Positions 19,396 to 27,521 of a stretch of 64,000 nt of DNA are shown piece by piece (the stretch's first letter is position 1; each line of letters opens with the position of its first letter). The notes beneath the pieces are model-generated. The model did not search any database, was not told the origin of the DNA, and was given only the letters and a program-made list of their open reading frames with translations. A program made the position numbers and the translations under genes. The stretch is from Agromyces sp. SYSU T00194 (GTDB taxonomy: Bacteria; Actinomycetota; Actinomycetes; Actinomycetales; Microbacteriaceae): NCBI RefSeq assembly GCF_040496035.1, contig NZ_JBEPJZ010000002.1, positions 620,001 to 684,000 of the forward strand. The letters are read 5' to 3'.

Positions 19396-19406
19396 CGCGT
19401 CGGCAC

Positions 19407-19443
19407 GGGGCATCCGCTGCCCGACGTGCCGGGCGGATGCCCC
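19407..19443. terminator. Inverted repeat between converging tetR and serA
   Basis: GGGGCATCCGC and GCGGATGCCCC form 11-base perfect arms separated by 15 bases. It sits in the 60-base gap where the tetR and serA transcripts converge, so a bidirectional terminator role is likely. It uses the recurrent GCATCC/GGATGC word. Confidence 0.55.
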
Positions 19444-19459
19444 GAGGGCGGCGTTCGCG

Positions 19460-21049
19460 CTACTCGGTGATCTCGATGGCGACGAGCGCGTCGGCGTCGA
19501 TCGCGGTGCGCACCCGGTCGATGACCTCGGCGGGCACCGGCGAGTCGACGGTCAGGACGCTCAGCGCCTGGCCACCCGCCTCGTGACGCGCGATCTGCAT
19601 GCCCGCGATGTTGATGCCCGACTCGCCGAACTCGCGGCCGTACACCGCGACGATGCCCGGACGATCGGTGTAGAGCATCACGATCAGGTTCTCCGCGAGC
19701 GGCACCTCGACTTCGTAGCCGTTGATGCCGACGATCTTCTCGATCTGCTTCGTGCCCGTCAGGGTGCCGGACACCGAGACCTGGGTGCCGTCGGCCAGCG
19801 CGCCGCGGATCGTGATGACGTTGCGGTACTCCGGGCTGTCGGCCTCAGTGATGAGGCGCACCGCGATGCCGCGCTGCTCGGCGAGCAGCGGCGCGTTCAC
19901 GTACGACACCGTCTCGCTGACCACGTTCGTGAAGATGCCCTTGAGCGCGGCGAGCTTCAGCACGCTCACGTCGTAGTCCACCAGCTCGCCGCGCACCTCG
20001 ACGTCGACCGCGGTGAGCGACCCGGTCGCGAGCCCCGAGAAGATCTGGCCGAGCTTCTCGACGAGCGGGATGCCCGGGCGCACGTACGGGTCGATGACGC
20101 CGCCGGCGACGTTCACCGCGTCGGGGACGAGCTCGCCCGCGAGCGCGAGGCGCACCGACTTGGCGACGGAGACGCCGGCCTTCTCCTGGGCCTCACCGGT
20201 CGACGCACCGAGGTGCGGCGTGACCACCACGTTCGGCAGCGCGAGCAGCGGCGACTCGCGCGGCGGCTCGCTGACGAACACGTCGAGGCCGGCACCCGCG
20301 ATGGTGCCGTCGACGAGGGCGTCGTGCAGCGCCTGCTCGTCGATGAGGCCGCCGCGGGCGACGTTCACGATGTACGCCGTCGGCTTCATGAGGGCGAGCT
20401 GCTCGGTGCCGATCATGCCCGTGGTCTCGGGCGTCTTCGGCATGTGGATGGTGATGAAGTCGCTGCGCTCGAGCAGTTCCTCGAGCGACACGGTCTGCAC
20501 GCCGAGCTGCTGCGCGCGCGCCGCCGTGATGTACGGGTCGTACGCGATGACCTCGACGCCGAACGCCTGCAGGCGTGCCGTGATCAGCGCGCCGATGCGG
20601 CCCAGGCCGATGATGCCGACCGTCTTCTCGTAGAGCTCGGTGCCCGAGTACGCCGAGCGCTTCCACTGGCCGTCGGCGAGCGCCGCGTGCGCGGCGGGGA
20701 TGTGCCGGGCCAGGCTCAGGATGTGGCCGACCGTGAGCTCGGCGGCCGAGATGATGTTCGACGTCGGCGCGTTCACGACCATCACGCCCGCGGTCGTCGC
20801 GGCCTTGATGTCGACGTTGTCGAGGCCCACGCCCGCGCGAGCGACGACCTTGAGGTTCGGTGCGGCCGCGATGGCCTCCGCGTCGACCTTCGTGGCCGAG
20901 CGCACGAGGATGGCGTTCGCGTCGGCGAGCGCGGCGAGCAGCGCGGGGCGGTCGGTGCCGTCCACGGACCGGATCTCGAAGTCGGGCCCCAGGGCGTCGA
21001 CGGTGGCGGGCGAGAGTTCTTCGGCGATCAGGACGACCGGTTGTGACAC
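19460..21049 (-). CDS. serA: D-3-phosphoglycerate dehydrogenase (long form)
   Basis: 529 residues, the long actinobacterial type with substrate, nucleotide-binding, ASB (intervening) and ACT domains. Visible are GIIGLGRIGALITARLQAFG (NAD site), the catalytic HLGASTGEAQEKAG segment, and the C-terminal ACT domain (GIVAVYGREFGESGINIAGM), through which serine can inhibit. First step of serine synthesis. Backbone gene between leuB and ilvC in actinobacteria. Here about 11.5 kb of extra DNA separates it from ilvC. Confidence 0.97.
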   Translation of the reverse strand: MSQPVVLIAEELSPATVDALGPDFEIRSVDGTDRPALLAALADANAILVRSATKVDAEAIAAAPNLKVVARAGVGLDNVDIKAATTAGVMVVNAPTSNIISAAELTVGHILSLARHIPAAHAALADGQWKRSAYSGTELYEKTVGIIGLGRIGALITARLQAFGVEVIAYDPYITAARAQQLGVQTVSLEELLERSDFITIHMPKTPETTGMIGTEQLALMKPTAYIVNVARGGLIDEQALHDALVDGTIAGAGLDVFVSEPPRESPLLALPNVVVTPHLGASTGEAQEKAGVSVAKSVRLALAGELVPDAVNVAGGVIDPYVRPGIPLVEKLGQIFSGLATGSLTAVDVEVRGELVDYDVSVLKLAALKGIFTNVVSETVSYVNAPLLAEQRGIAVRLITEADSPEYRNVITIRGALADGTQVSVSGTLTGTKQIEKIVGINGYEVEVPLAENLIVMLYTDRPGIVAVYGREFGESGINIAGMQIARHEAGGQALSVLTVDSPVPAEVIDRVRTAIDADALVAIEITE

Positions 21050-21239
21050 GGGTGGATCCTTCGTGGTGAGGTGAGGCAGACGCGAGAGACGGCTGGCGTC
21101 GCTCGGCGGCGGCCGGCCAGCATCACTCTAGCGGAGGGCGCATACCGCCCCGAATCCGATGACGGCACACCTCCGCGCGACCGTCACGGCGCCGTCAGTG
21201 CTCTGGCGCGGCCGGGTCGGGCGCGGTTCGGGGCCGAGG

Positions 21240-21692
21240 TCAGGCAGACCCGAGGTCGAGCCCGCCGAGGCCGAACAGCACCTCCAGGTCGAGCTGCACG
21301 ACCTGCACGACCGCCCACGCGGTGAGGAACAGCAGGAACACCGCGAGCGGCCCGCGGTGGCGGGCGAGCCAGAACGCGAGCGCGTACGCGAGCACCGGTG
21401 CGACCAGGCCGATCACGAGCACCGTGATGCCCCACGTGGTCAGGCCGATGCCGAGCGCGGCGACCTGCTCGCCGACGCCGACGAAGTTGCCCACGCCCTC
21501 CCACAGGTCGTAGGCGATGAGCATTCCGAAGACGCCCGCGACGATCGCGAACACCCACCGGGACGTGGCCGGGCGAGCGGATGCCTGCTCGGCAGGTGCG
21601 CCCTCGGACATCGCCTCCGAGGCATCCGTCGACCTGGGGGCATCCGTCGACTCGGGGGCATCCGCCGCCTCGTACTCCTTCGACGCGCTCAT
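21240..21692 (-). CDS. Small multi-pass membrane protein
   Basis: 150 residues from the ATG that overlaps the upstream gene's stop (ATGA) and has GGAGG upstream. An acidic, Ser/Ala-rich cytoplasmic N-terminus (about 45 residues) precedes three to four hydrophobic helices (WVFAIVAGVFGMLIAYDLW, WGITVLVIGLVAPVLAYALA, PLAVFLLFLTAWAVVQVV). No catalytic motif. Uncharacterised actinobacterial membrane protein, probably acting with the coupled gene before it. Confidence 0.75.
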   Translation of the reverse strand: MSASKEYEAADAPESTDAPRSTDASEAMSEGAPAEQASARPATSRWVFAIVAGVFGMLIAYDLWEGVGNFVGVGEQVAALGIGLTTWGITVLVIGLVAPVLAYALAFWLARHRGPLAVFLLFLTAWAVVQVVQLDLEVLFGLGGLDLGSA

Positions 21693-22099
21693 ACGGTGCC
21701 TCCGCCCATCAGGAACGGCAGCGGGACCAGCACGACGACGCCTGCGAGCAGCCACCACAGCCGCGCACGACCGCGGGCCAGCAGCAGCACCCCGGCGAAC
21801 CAGAGCGGTGCGGCCAGCACCGCGAGCCAGCGGCCGATGTCGTACATGACGAGCGCGACCGGGTCTGCGAGCGCGGGGCCCGCGTCGAGCGCCGCGAGCG
21901 CCCACCCCGCCGAGAACAGCAGGTACACGCCGGCGAACACGCCGAACAGCACGAGCGCCGCGGCGCCGACCGACGACTCCTCGGGCTCTTCGGGCGCGGG
22001 AGGCACGAGCGAGGGCTCGCCCACGGGCGTCCAGCCGGGCGCGAGGTCGGCGTCGTCGTCGCCGGCCCAGCGCAGGGCGTCGTCGTCGGATCGGGTCAT
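21689..22099 (-). CDS. Small membrane protein with acidic N-terminus
   Basis: 136 residues from the ATG at 22099; an upstream start would add an unconserved 24-residue leader. An acidic Pro/Glu-rich N-terminal 45 residues precede three helices (VGAAALVLFGVFAGVYLLFS, the WLAVLAAPLWFAGVLLLA segment and LWWLLAGVVVLVPLPFLM). Same general plan as the coupled downstream gene, so the two may form a complex. No recognised family. Confidence 0.72.
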   Translation of the reverse strand: MTRSDDDALRWAGDDDADLAPGWTPVGEPSLVPPAPEEPEESSVGAAALVLFGVFAGVYLLFSAGWALAALDAGPALADPVALVMYDIGRWLAVLAAPLWFAGVLLLARGRARLWWLLAGVVVLVPLPFLMGGGTV

Positions 22100-22139
22100 G
22101 CAGACGACGATAGCGGGCGCCCGACCCGCCCCGAGGTGC

Positions 22140-22197
22140 GAGACCCGTCGATTACCTGCGCTCTGAGCCACCAGAGCGCAGGTTCTTGACGGGTCTC
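22140..22197. repeat. Long compound hairpin (10-bp outer, 11-bp inner arms)
   Basis: Outer arms GAGACCCGTC / GACGGGTCTC enclose inner arms ACCTGCGCTCT / AGAGCGCAGGT with an 8-base loop and two short internal bulges. It lies between the lipoprotein gene at 22214 and the membrane-protein pair, both minus strand. It marks the left edge of the STAND-regulator island. Could be a terminator or a REP-like element. Confidence 0.8.
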
Positions 22198-22213
22198 GGC
22201 GCGACGACGCGGG

Positions 22214-22483
22214 TCAGCGGCAGGCGTCGTCGATGAGGTGCGCCGCCGAGTCGGCCGTCACGACCGGGTGCGCGGCGAGTGCGTCCTGGGCGCAGTCGTC
22301 GGCCACCTGCGCACGACGCTCCAGGGCGTCGGCCGTGGCCCGGCTCCCTGCTGCGGGCGCCGCGGCCTCGCTGCCGGCGCCCCCGGTCGCCTCGCCGGCG
22401 CAACCGGTGAGGGCGGCGCCCGCGAGGACGAGCACGGTGGCGCCGATCGCGGCGCGGATGCGGTGGTTCGCTGTGGTGTCCAT
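22214..22483 (-). CDS. Small secreted lipoprotein paired with STAND regulator 1
   Basis: 89 residues, ATG with GGAG upstream. An N-terminal signal with lipobox LTGC (Cys28) predicts lipidation and outer-face anchoring. The mature part ends with two Cys in CAQDALAAHPVVTADS-AAHLIDDACR. The same C-terminal pattern occurs in the exported protein at 26953-27375, so the two are paralogues. It is divergent from the large SARP-STAND regulator across 132 bases carrying the direct repeats. Possible ligand or accessory of that regulator's outside propeller; inference. Confidence 0.8.
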   Translation of the reverse strand: MDTTANHRIRAAIGATVLVLAGAALTGCAGEATGGAGSEAAAPAAGSRATADALERRAQVADDCAQDALAAHPVVTADSAAHLIDDACR

Positions 22484-22521
22484 GAGGTGCTCCGTTCCCA
22501 CGAGTCCAGGCTCGCGCGCAG

Positions 22522-22563
22522 CGGTATGCGCATCGCCCGATGCCGGTATGCGTCGGGCATGCG
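22522..22563. promoter_or_regulatory. Three SARP-type direct repeats upstream of regulator 1
   Basis: CGGTATGCG at 22522 and 22544 and the variant GGGCATGCG at 22555, so start-to-start spacings are 22 and 11 bp (two turns and one turn). SARP/OmpR-type regulators such as ActII-ORF4 and DnrI bind direct heptamers with this 11/22 bp phasing near the -35. The regulator encoded downstream has exactly this kind of DNA-binding domain, which suggests autoregulation and control of the divergent lipoprotein. Confidence 0.6.
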
Positions 22564-22579
22564 CTCGGTGCGGGCACCG

Positions 22580-22609
22580 TTGACAACATGAGGAACCCTC
22601 CGAAACCAT
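22580..22609 (+). promoter_or_regulatory. Predicted leaderless promoter of STAND regulator 1
   Basis: A consensus -35 TTGACA lies at 22580 and a weak -10 AACCAT at 22604, with an 18-base gap. The expected transcript start coincides with the GTG at 22616, and no ribosome site precedes it. The second copy has the same 36-base distance from its TTGACG to its start codon. Confidence 0.55.
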
Positions 22610-22615
22610 GGCCGC

Positions 22616-25600
22616 GTGGCCATCGACGTGATCGGCCCCATGCGGACGGACGGTGCAGCGCTCCGCCCCCGCGAACGCCTCGTGCTCGCGGCGCTCGTGG
22701 TCCGGCTGGGCGAGTCGCTCCGGGTCGACGAGATCGCCGAGGCGATCTGGCCGGACGGCGAACGCCCGTCCACGTGGGTCAAGCAGGTGCAGGCGGACAT
22801 CGGACGCGTGCGCCGGGCGATCGGTGCGTCCCGCATCCGCACGAGCGGGTCGGGGTACGCGCTCGACGTCGACCCGGACGAGGTCGACGCGGTGCGGTTC
22901 GAGCGCCTCGTCGACGCCGCACGCACGCATCGCGAGTCGGGCGACCCGGAACGCGCGATCGAGGGGTACCGGCGCGCCCTCGCGCTCTGGCGCGGTGCGC
23001 CGTTCCAAGACGTCGCCGACTGGCCCGACGGCACCGTGGCCGCCGCCCGCCTGGAGCGCATCCGCCAGGAGGCCGAAGAAGGCCTCGGGCGCGCACGCCT
23101 CGACGCCGGCGAGACGTCGAGCGTGGTTCCCGACCTCGAACGACTCGTCGCCGGCGCGCCGCTGCGGGAGGCCCCGCGAGCGCTGCTCGCCACCGCGCTC
23201 TACCGCTCGGGCCGGCAGGCCGACGCGCTCGCGCTGCTGCGCGCGACGCGACGCACGCTGCTCGACGAGCTCGGCATCGAGCCCGGACGCGAGCTGGCGG
23301 AGCTCGAGCAGGCCGTGCTGCGGCAGGAGCACGCGCTCGACGGCTCGCAGGACGCGCAGACCGTGCGCGGCGACTGCCCGTACCGCGGCCTCCACGCCTA
23401 CGACGCGGACGACGCGGACGACTTCCGCGGGCGCGAGCCGGAGATCGCGACCATCGTCGACCGCCTGGACGCCGACGCGGTCGTCACCGTCACCGGACCG
23501 TCGGGCTCCGGCAAGTCGTCCATCGTGCGCGCCGGCGTCGTGCCGGCGCTCCGCCGTCGCGGGCGCACGGTCGCGGTGCTCGAACCCGGGCCCGGCTTCG
23601 AGCGGGAGCTTCGCTCCGCGGTCGAGGCGCGACGGCCGCAGGTCGTCGTCGTCGACCAGCTCGAGGAGCTCGCCGCCGGGCCCACGACGCCGGTGCCGGA
23701 ACCGATCGGCGAGCTCCTCGCGCGGCAGGCGTTCCGCGGCGGCGTCATCGTGACCGTGCGATCCGACTACCTCGACGTCGTCGCGGCCGACGCACGGCTC
23801 GGCCCCGCGCTCACCAGGTCGGTGCTCGTGGTGACCCCGCTCGGCCCCGACGCGCTCCGACGCGCGATCGAGGAGCCCGCCCTGCGCTCCGGCCTCCGCC
23901 TCGAGCAGGGGCTCGTCGAACTCGTCCTGCGCGACGCCGACGGCGCCCCGGGCGTGCTCCCCCACCTCTCCTACGCGCTCGCCGAGACCTGGCGCCGCCG
24001 CGAGGGACGCACCCTGACGGTCGACGGGTACCTCGACGCGGGCGGCATCCCCGGTGCGATCGCCCAGGCCGCCGAGCGTGCGTACGACGCCCTCGACGGG
24101 CCCGAGCGCCGGGTCTGCCACGCGATGATGCTCCGCCTGCTCGCACCGAGTTCCGACGGCACGCCCATCCGTCGTCGCATCGACCTGCACGCGCTGCGGG
24201 AGGACGCCGAGTGGTCCGGCGCGGTGGACGCCCTCGCCGACTCGCGCCTGGTCAGCGTCGAGGGCGACACCGTGGTCGTCGCCCACGAGTCGCTCGCCCG
24301 CGCGTGGCCGCGGCTGGCGGCCTGGCTGGCGGACGGGCGGGACGACCTCCGCGTGATGGCCGCGGTCAGCGCGGGAGCCGACGAGTGGGACGCCGCCGGT
24401 CGCAGCGACGACGACCTGCTGCACGGGGCCCGGCTCGAGGCGGCGTCCGAGTGGCGCGAGCGCACCGGGCCCGACCTCACCGCCCGGGAGCGGGCGTTCC
24501 TCGACCGTTCGGGCACCCGGGCGCGCGACGAGCGCGCCGCCCTGCGGGCCGACTCCCTCCGCCGGGCGCGGCAGAACCGTCGGCTGCGGCTCGCCGTGGC
24601 CGCCATCGGGGTGCTGCTGGTCGGTGCGATCGGCGCCGCCGGGCTCGCGGCCGGCAACGCCCGGCGGGCCGAGACGAACGCGGGCCTCGCCGAGGACGCA
24701 CTCGAGGACGCCCGCGTCGAGGCGATCGCGAACACCGCCCGCGCGCTTCGCGACTCGGACCGCGACCTGGCCGCACTGCTCGCCGCGGTCGCGTTCCGAC
24801 GTTGGCCGGATGATCCGCGGACGCGCTCGGCACTGCTCGCCACGCTCTCGGCGCCGGAGGGCCTCGTGCAGTCCGCGAGCCTGCCTGAGGCCGGCACCCT
24901 GCTGGGGGCGGCGGTCGTGCCCGGCACCGACCGGCTCGTCGTCGCGGGCGTCGGGCGCGACGTGGAGGTGCGCGACCTCGAGACGGGCGCACACCTCGAG
25001 TCGAGTCCGGCGTTCACGTACGCGCTGCCCGACGTGATCGCCCGCCCCGTCGTGCGCGTGAGCGCCGACGGCCGCATCGCCGCGATCGCGACGCTGAGCG
25101 ATGTGACCGCCGACGGCGTCGCAATCGACCCCGGGTGGTCGCAGCCCGGCATCAGCGCCGCGCTCGACGTCGTCGACCTCGAGACGGGCTCGCTGCTGAC
25201 CGAGCACCTCAACACCGAGTCGTGGATCACCGACCTCGCGGTCGGACCCGACGGGACCCGGGTCGCCTGGGTCGATCGCGCAACCGGCGACGTCGTCGTG
25301 CGCGACACGGCCGGCGACGAGGTGCGTCGGGTGCCGGGACTCGTCGCGGCCGGGGCATCCGACCCCGAGCATCGCGGGACGCTCGGCTTCGCCGACGCCA
25401 CCACCCTGGTCGTGGCCGGCGCCGGCGGCGCCGTGACCTGGATCGACGAGCCGACGGGGGCGGTGCTGCATCGAACGACGCTCGCCGCGGCCTCCGGTGA
25501 GCTGCGCGTGCTCCCGATCGGGAACGGCCGCGCACTGGTCACCGGCGCACGCGGCGTCGCGGCGCTCGCCCCCGACGGCACCGTCGACTGGCAGCAGCCC

Positions 25601-26875
25601 GCGACACGCGCCGCGTGTGACCCGATCGCGGCCGCACCGGCGCGCGCCAGGTACTTCTGCGGCAGCCCGGGGGGCGCCATCACCGAGTTCGACCTCGCCG
25701 ACGGCACGCCGACCGGTCGCAGCGTCGACGCGCAGGTCGGCGCCGTCCGCGACCTCTGGTGGTCGGATGCCGCCGGCGAGGTGCGGTTCCTCACCCTCGG
25801 CGAGTCGCGCGTCGGGCGCTGGCACGTCGACGGCGCCGGCGGGGCGGCGGACCTCGTCGCACGCGGTCAGGAGCTGGTCGCGGGGTTCGCGCCCGGAGGC
25901 GAGCACCTCATCGTCGGCCGGGGAACCGCCGACGGCGCGATCCACGACCTCGCCGTCTGGGACCCGATCGCCGATGCGAAGGTGCTCAGCCTGCCCACAG
26001 ACGTCGTCGAAGCCGTCTGGGCGGGCGACGGCCTCCTCCGCATGCGTGCGGCCGACGGCGCCTGGCGCCTGATGGACGTCGCCGATCGCGAGGAGCGACC
26101 GGTCTTCGGGACCGCGTCGACGCTGTTCGCACCGGTCCACGACGACGTGCAGTATCAGCTCGACCCGACCACGCGCACGGTCTGGGCACGCGATCTCGCC
26201 ACCTGGGAGCGCACCGGCCACGGCATCACGGTGGAGGGCATGCCGTCACGCGTGACCGACACCGCCGACGGGAGGACGGTGCTCGTGTCGTCCACCCTCA
26301 CCTCGGTGCCGGGCTCCGAGACGGAGTCGGCCGTGCGCACGTTCGACGTCATCTCGCTGGTCGACCGCGCGTCGGGCGAGGTGCTCGACCGGCGCATCGG
26401 CTTCGGGCCGGCCGCGGTGATCTCCGGGCCGGACGAGGTCATCGCCGCCGGCCCCGGGAGCCTGACCCGGCTCGACTTCGACCTGGAGGCCGTCGGCACC
26501 CTGCCCGCGCCACGCGGCCGTCCCGACGAGATGACCCTGACCGACGACGGCGCGATGCTCCTCGTCACCACGGAGGGACGCTCCGGCACGCTGTACGACC
26601 TCGCCGACGGCACCGTCGTCGGCGACCACCTGCGTGCCGCCGACGGCGGTGGCGCGCCGTTCGCCCTGCACCACTCCGGTGCGTGGCTGTTCATGGCGGC
26701 GGACGACGGCATCGCGCGCTGGAGCCTCGCCGCCGACGACTGGTACGCGGCGGTGTGCTCGATCCCCGGTCGCATCCTCCAGCCGGCCGAGTGGGAGACG
26801 CACCTCGGCTACCTGGGCGAGTACGTCGACCCCTGCACCGGCTGGACGCTGCCGTTCGAGAAGGAGCAGCACTGA
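22616..26875 (+). CDS. Transmembrane SARP-BTAD-STAND-propeller regulator 1
   Basis: 1419 residues, GTG start. Order: OmpR-like winged helix (1-90), BTAD helical repeats (about 95-238), nSTAND1 NTPase with Walker A GPSGSGKSS (294-302) and Walker B VVVVDQLEEL (near 341-350), one transmembrane helix (about 658-681) preceded by basic residues (cytoplasm inside), then a WD40-like beta-propeller (about 740-1410) rich in DG and D.ETG turns. It ends with a two-Cys tail (VCSIPGR and DPCTGW). Domain logic predicts an external sensor, ATP switch and DNA-binding output in one chain. A full paralogue lies at 27522. No promoter ribosome site; likely leaderless. Confidence 0.9.
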   Translation: MAIDVIGPMRTDGAALRPRERLVLAALVVRLGESLRVDEIAEAIWPDGERPSTWVKQVQADIGRVRRAIGASRIRTSGSGYALDVDPDEVDAVRFERLVDAARTHRESGDPERAIEGYRRALALWRGAPFQDVADWPDGTVAAARLERIRQEAEEGLGRARLDAGETSSVVPDLERLVAGAPLREAPRALLATALYRSGRQADALALLRATRRTLLDELGIEPGRELAELEQAVLRQEHALDGSQDAQTVRGDCPYRGLHAYDADDADDFRGREPEIATIVDRLDADAVVTVTGPSGSGKSSIVRAGVVPALRRRGRTVAVLEPGPGFERELRSAVEARRPQVVVVDQLEELAAGPTTPVPEPIGELLARQAFRGGVIVTVRSDYLDVVAADARLGPALTRSVLVVTPLGPDALRRAIEEPALRSGLRLEQGLVELVLRDADGAPGVLPHLSYALAETWRRREGRTLTVDGYLDAGGIPGAIAQAAERAYDALDGPERRVCHAMMLRLLAPSSDGTPIRRRIDLHALREDAEWSGAVDALADSRLVSVEGDTVVVAHESLARAWPRLAAWLADGRDDLRVMAAVSAGADEWDAAGRSDDDLLHGARLEAASEWRERTGPDLTARERAFLDRSGTRARDERAALRADSLRRARQNRRLRLAVAAIGVLLVGAIGAAGLAAGNARRAETNAGLAEDALEDARVEAIANTARALRDSDRDLAALLAAVAFRRWPDDPRTRSALLATLSAPEGLVQSASLPEAGTLLGAAVVPGTDRLVVAGVGRDVEVRDLETGAHLESSPAFTYALPDVIARPVVRVSADGRIAAIATLSDVTADGVAIDPGWSQPGISAALDVVDLETGSLLTEHLNTESWITDLAVGPDGTRVAWVDRATGDVVVRDTAGDEVRRVPGLVAAGASDPEHRGTLGFADATTLVVAGAGGAVTWIDEPTGAVLHRTTLAAASGELRVLPIGNGRALVTGARGVAALAPDGTVDWQQPATRAACDPIAAAPARARYFCGSPGGAITEFDLADGTPTGRSVDAQVGAVRDLWWSDAAGEVRFLTLGESRVGRWHVDGAGGAADLVARGQELVAGFAPGGEHLIVGRGTADGAIHDLAVWDPIADAKVLSLPTDVVEAVWAGDGLLRMRAADGAWRLMDVADREERPVFGTASTLFAPVHDDVQYQLDPTTRTVWARDLATWERTGHGITVEGMPSRVTDTADGRTVLVSSTLTSVPGSETESAVRTFDVISLVDRASGEVLDRRIGFGPAAVISGPDEVIAAGPGSLTRLDFDLEAVGTLPAPRGRPDEMTLTDDGAMLLVTTEGRSGTLYDLADGTVVGDHLRAADGGGAPFALHHSGAWLFMAADDGIARWSLAADDWYAAVCSIPGRILQPAEWETHLGYLGEYVDPCTGWTLPFEKEQH

Positions 26876-26893
26876 GCGATCGGCCGACGTGGG

Positions 26894-26939
26894 CGCGCGA
26901 CGGCGCCCACGTCCGCGTGGACGTGGGCGCCGTCGCGCG
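26894..26939. terminator. Perfect 21-bp bidirectional hairpin
   Basis: Arms of 21 fully complementary bases (26894-26914 and 26919-26939) with the loop GCGT. It lies between the converging ends of regulator 1 and the secreted protein gene, so it can stop both transcripts. One of the strongest hairpins in the window. Confidence 0.85.
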
Positions 26940-26952
26940 TCCGGTACCGGGG

Positions 26953-27375
26953 TCAGCTGCAGGCACCTCCGACGAGGCGCTCCGCGGTGTCCGCCGTGAA
27001 CAGCGGGCGCTGCGCCAGCGCGAGGGCCGCGCACTCGACGACGGAGCGGGCGGTCCGGCCCTCCGCCGTGGCGGCGGCGACCCGCTGCTCGATGCGGTCC
27101 GCGGGCAGGCCCGAGTACTCCTCGGCGAGCGACGCACGGTACTCGACCTCCTGGCGGATCGCCTCCGCCAGTCGATCCGCCGGCTCGAGGTGGGCCGCGG
27201 TGGCGACGCTGCCGGCGGTGGTCGCGCCGACCTGGAACGGCCCCGGGGCGAGCGGCGGCTCGACGGCCGTCGCCGGAACAGCGCAGGCGACCGTCAGGCC
27301 GGCCCCGGCTGCGAGTGCGATTCCGACCGAGGCGCGAACGATGCGACCACGGCGGCTTCCGATGCGAGTGTTCAT
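26953..27375 (-). CDS. Small exported cysteine protein paired with STAND regulator 2
   Basis: 140 residues from the ATG with GGGAG upstream. A basic N-terminus and hydrophobic core (VRASVGIALAAGAGLTVACA) form a signal peptide, possibly with Ala-Cys lipidation (LTVAC). The mature part is helical and ends CAALALAQRPLFTADTA-ERLVGGACS, matching the end of the 22214-22483 lipoprotein (both have Cys, x, A.L/AxxP, TAD.A..L, Cys at the C-terminus). It is divergent from regulator 2. The two module copies therefore include both the regulator and this small partner. Confidence 0.8.
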   Translation of the reverse strand: MNTRIGSRRGRIVRASVGIALAAGAGLTVACAVPATAVEPPLAPGPFQVGATTAGSVATAAHLEPADRLAEAIRQEVEYRASLAEEYSGLPADRIEQRVAAATAEGRTARSVVECAALALAQRPLFTADTAERLVGGACS

Positions 27376-27429
27376 GATGCTCCCTTCGGCCGGAACCGTT
27401 CCGGCGACACCTTCACGCTCGCAATCGCG

Positions 27430-27471
27430 GATATCGGTGGACGATCGGTCGATATCCGTGCGATATCCGTG
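27430..27471. promoter_or_regulatory. Three SARP-type direct repeats upstream of regulator 2
   Basis: GATATCGGTG at 27430 and GATATCCGTG at 27451 and 27462, giving 21 and 11 bp spacing. The last repeat begins 24 bp before TTGACG, nearly the same geometry as upstream of regulator 1 (25 bp), but the repeat sequence differs. This suggests each paralogue recognises its own operator. Confidence 0.6.
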
Positions 27472-27485
27472 CGGACACGGCAGCA

Positions 27486-27515
27486 TTGACGAACACCTGA
27501 CGATTTCTCGACACT
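27486..27515 (+). promoter_or_regulatory. Predicted leaderless promoter of STAND regulator 2
   Basis: TTGACG at 27486 and GACACT at 27510 (18-base gap) place the transcript start at the A of the ATG at 27522. There is no Shine-Dalgarno sequence. The distance from -35 to start codon is 36 bases, identical to regulator 1. Confidence 0.55.
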
Positions 27516-27521
27516 GCAGGC

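Noticed and set aside
22214-26221. A 1335-residue open frame opposite STAND regulator 1, and a similar one opposite regulator 2 (27372-31175)
   Set aside because: These are GC-rich shadow frames rich in Arg, Gly, His and Asp without domains. Only the short lipoprotein at the left end of the first is real.
27430-27471. GATATC repeats considered as an insertion-element end or iteron origin
   Set aside because: Only three copies, phased with a promoter and matched by a similar layout at the paralogue. No replication or transposase gene.
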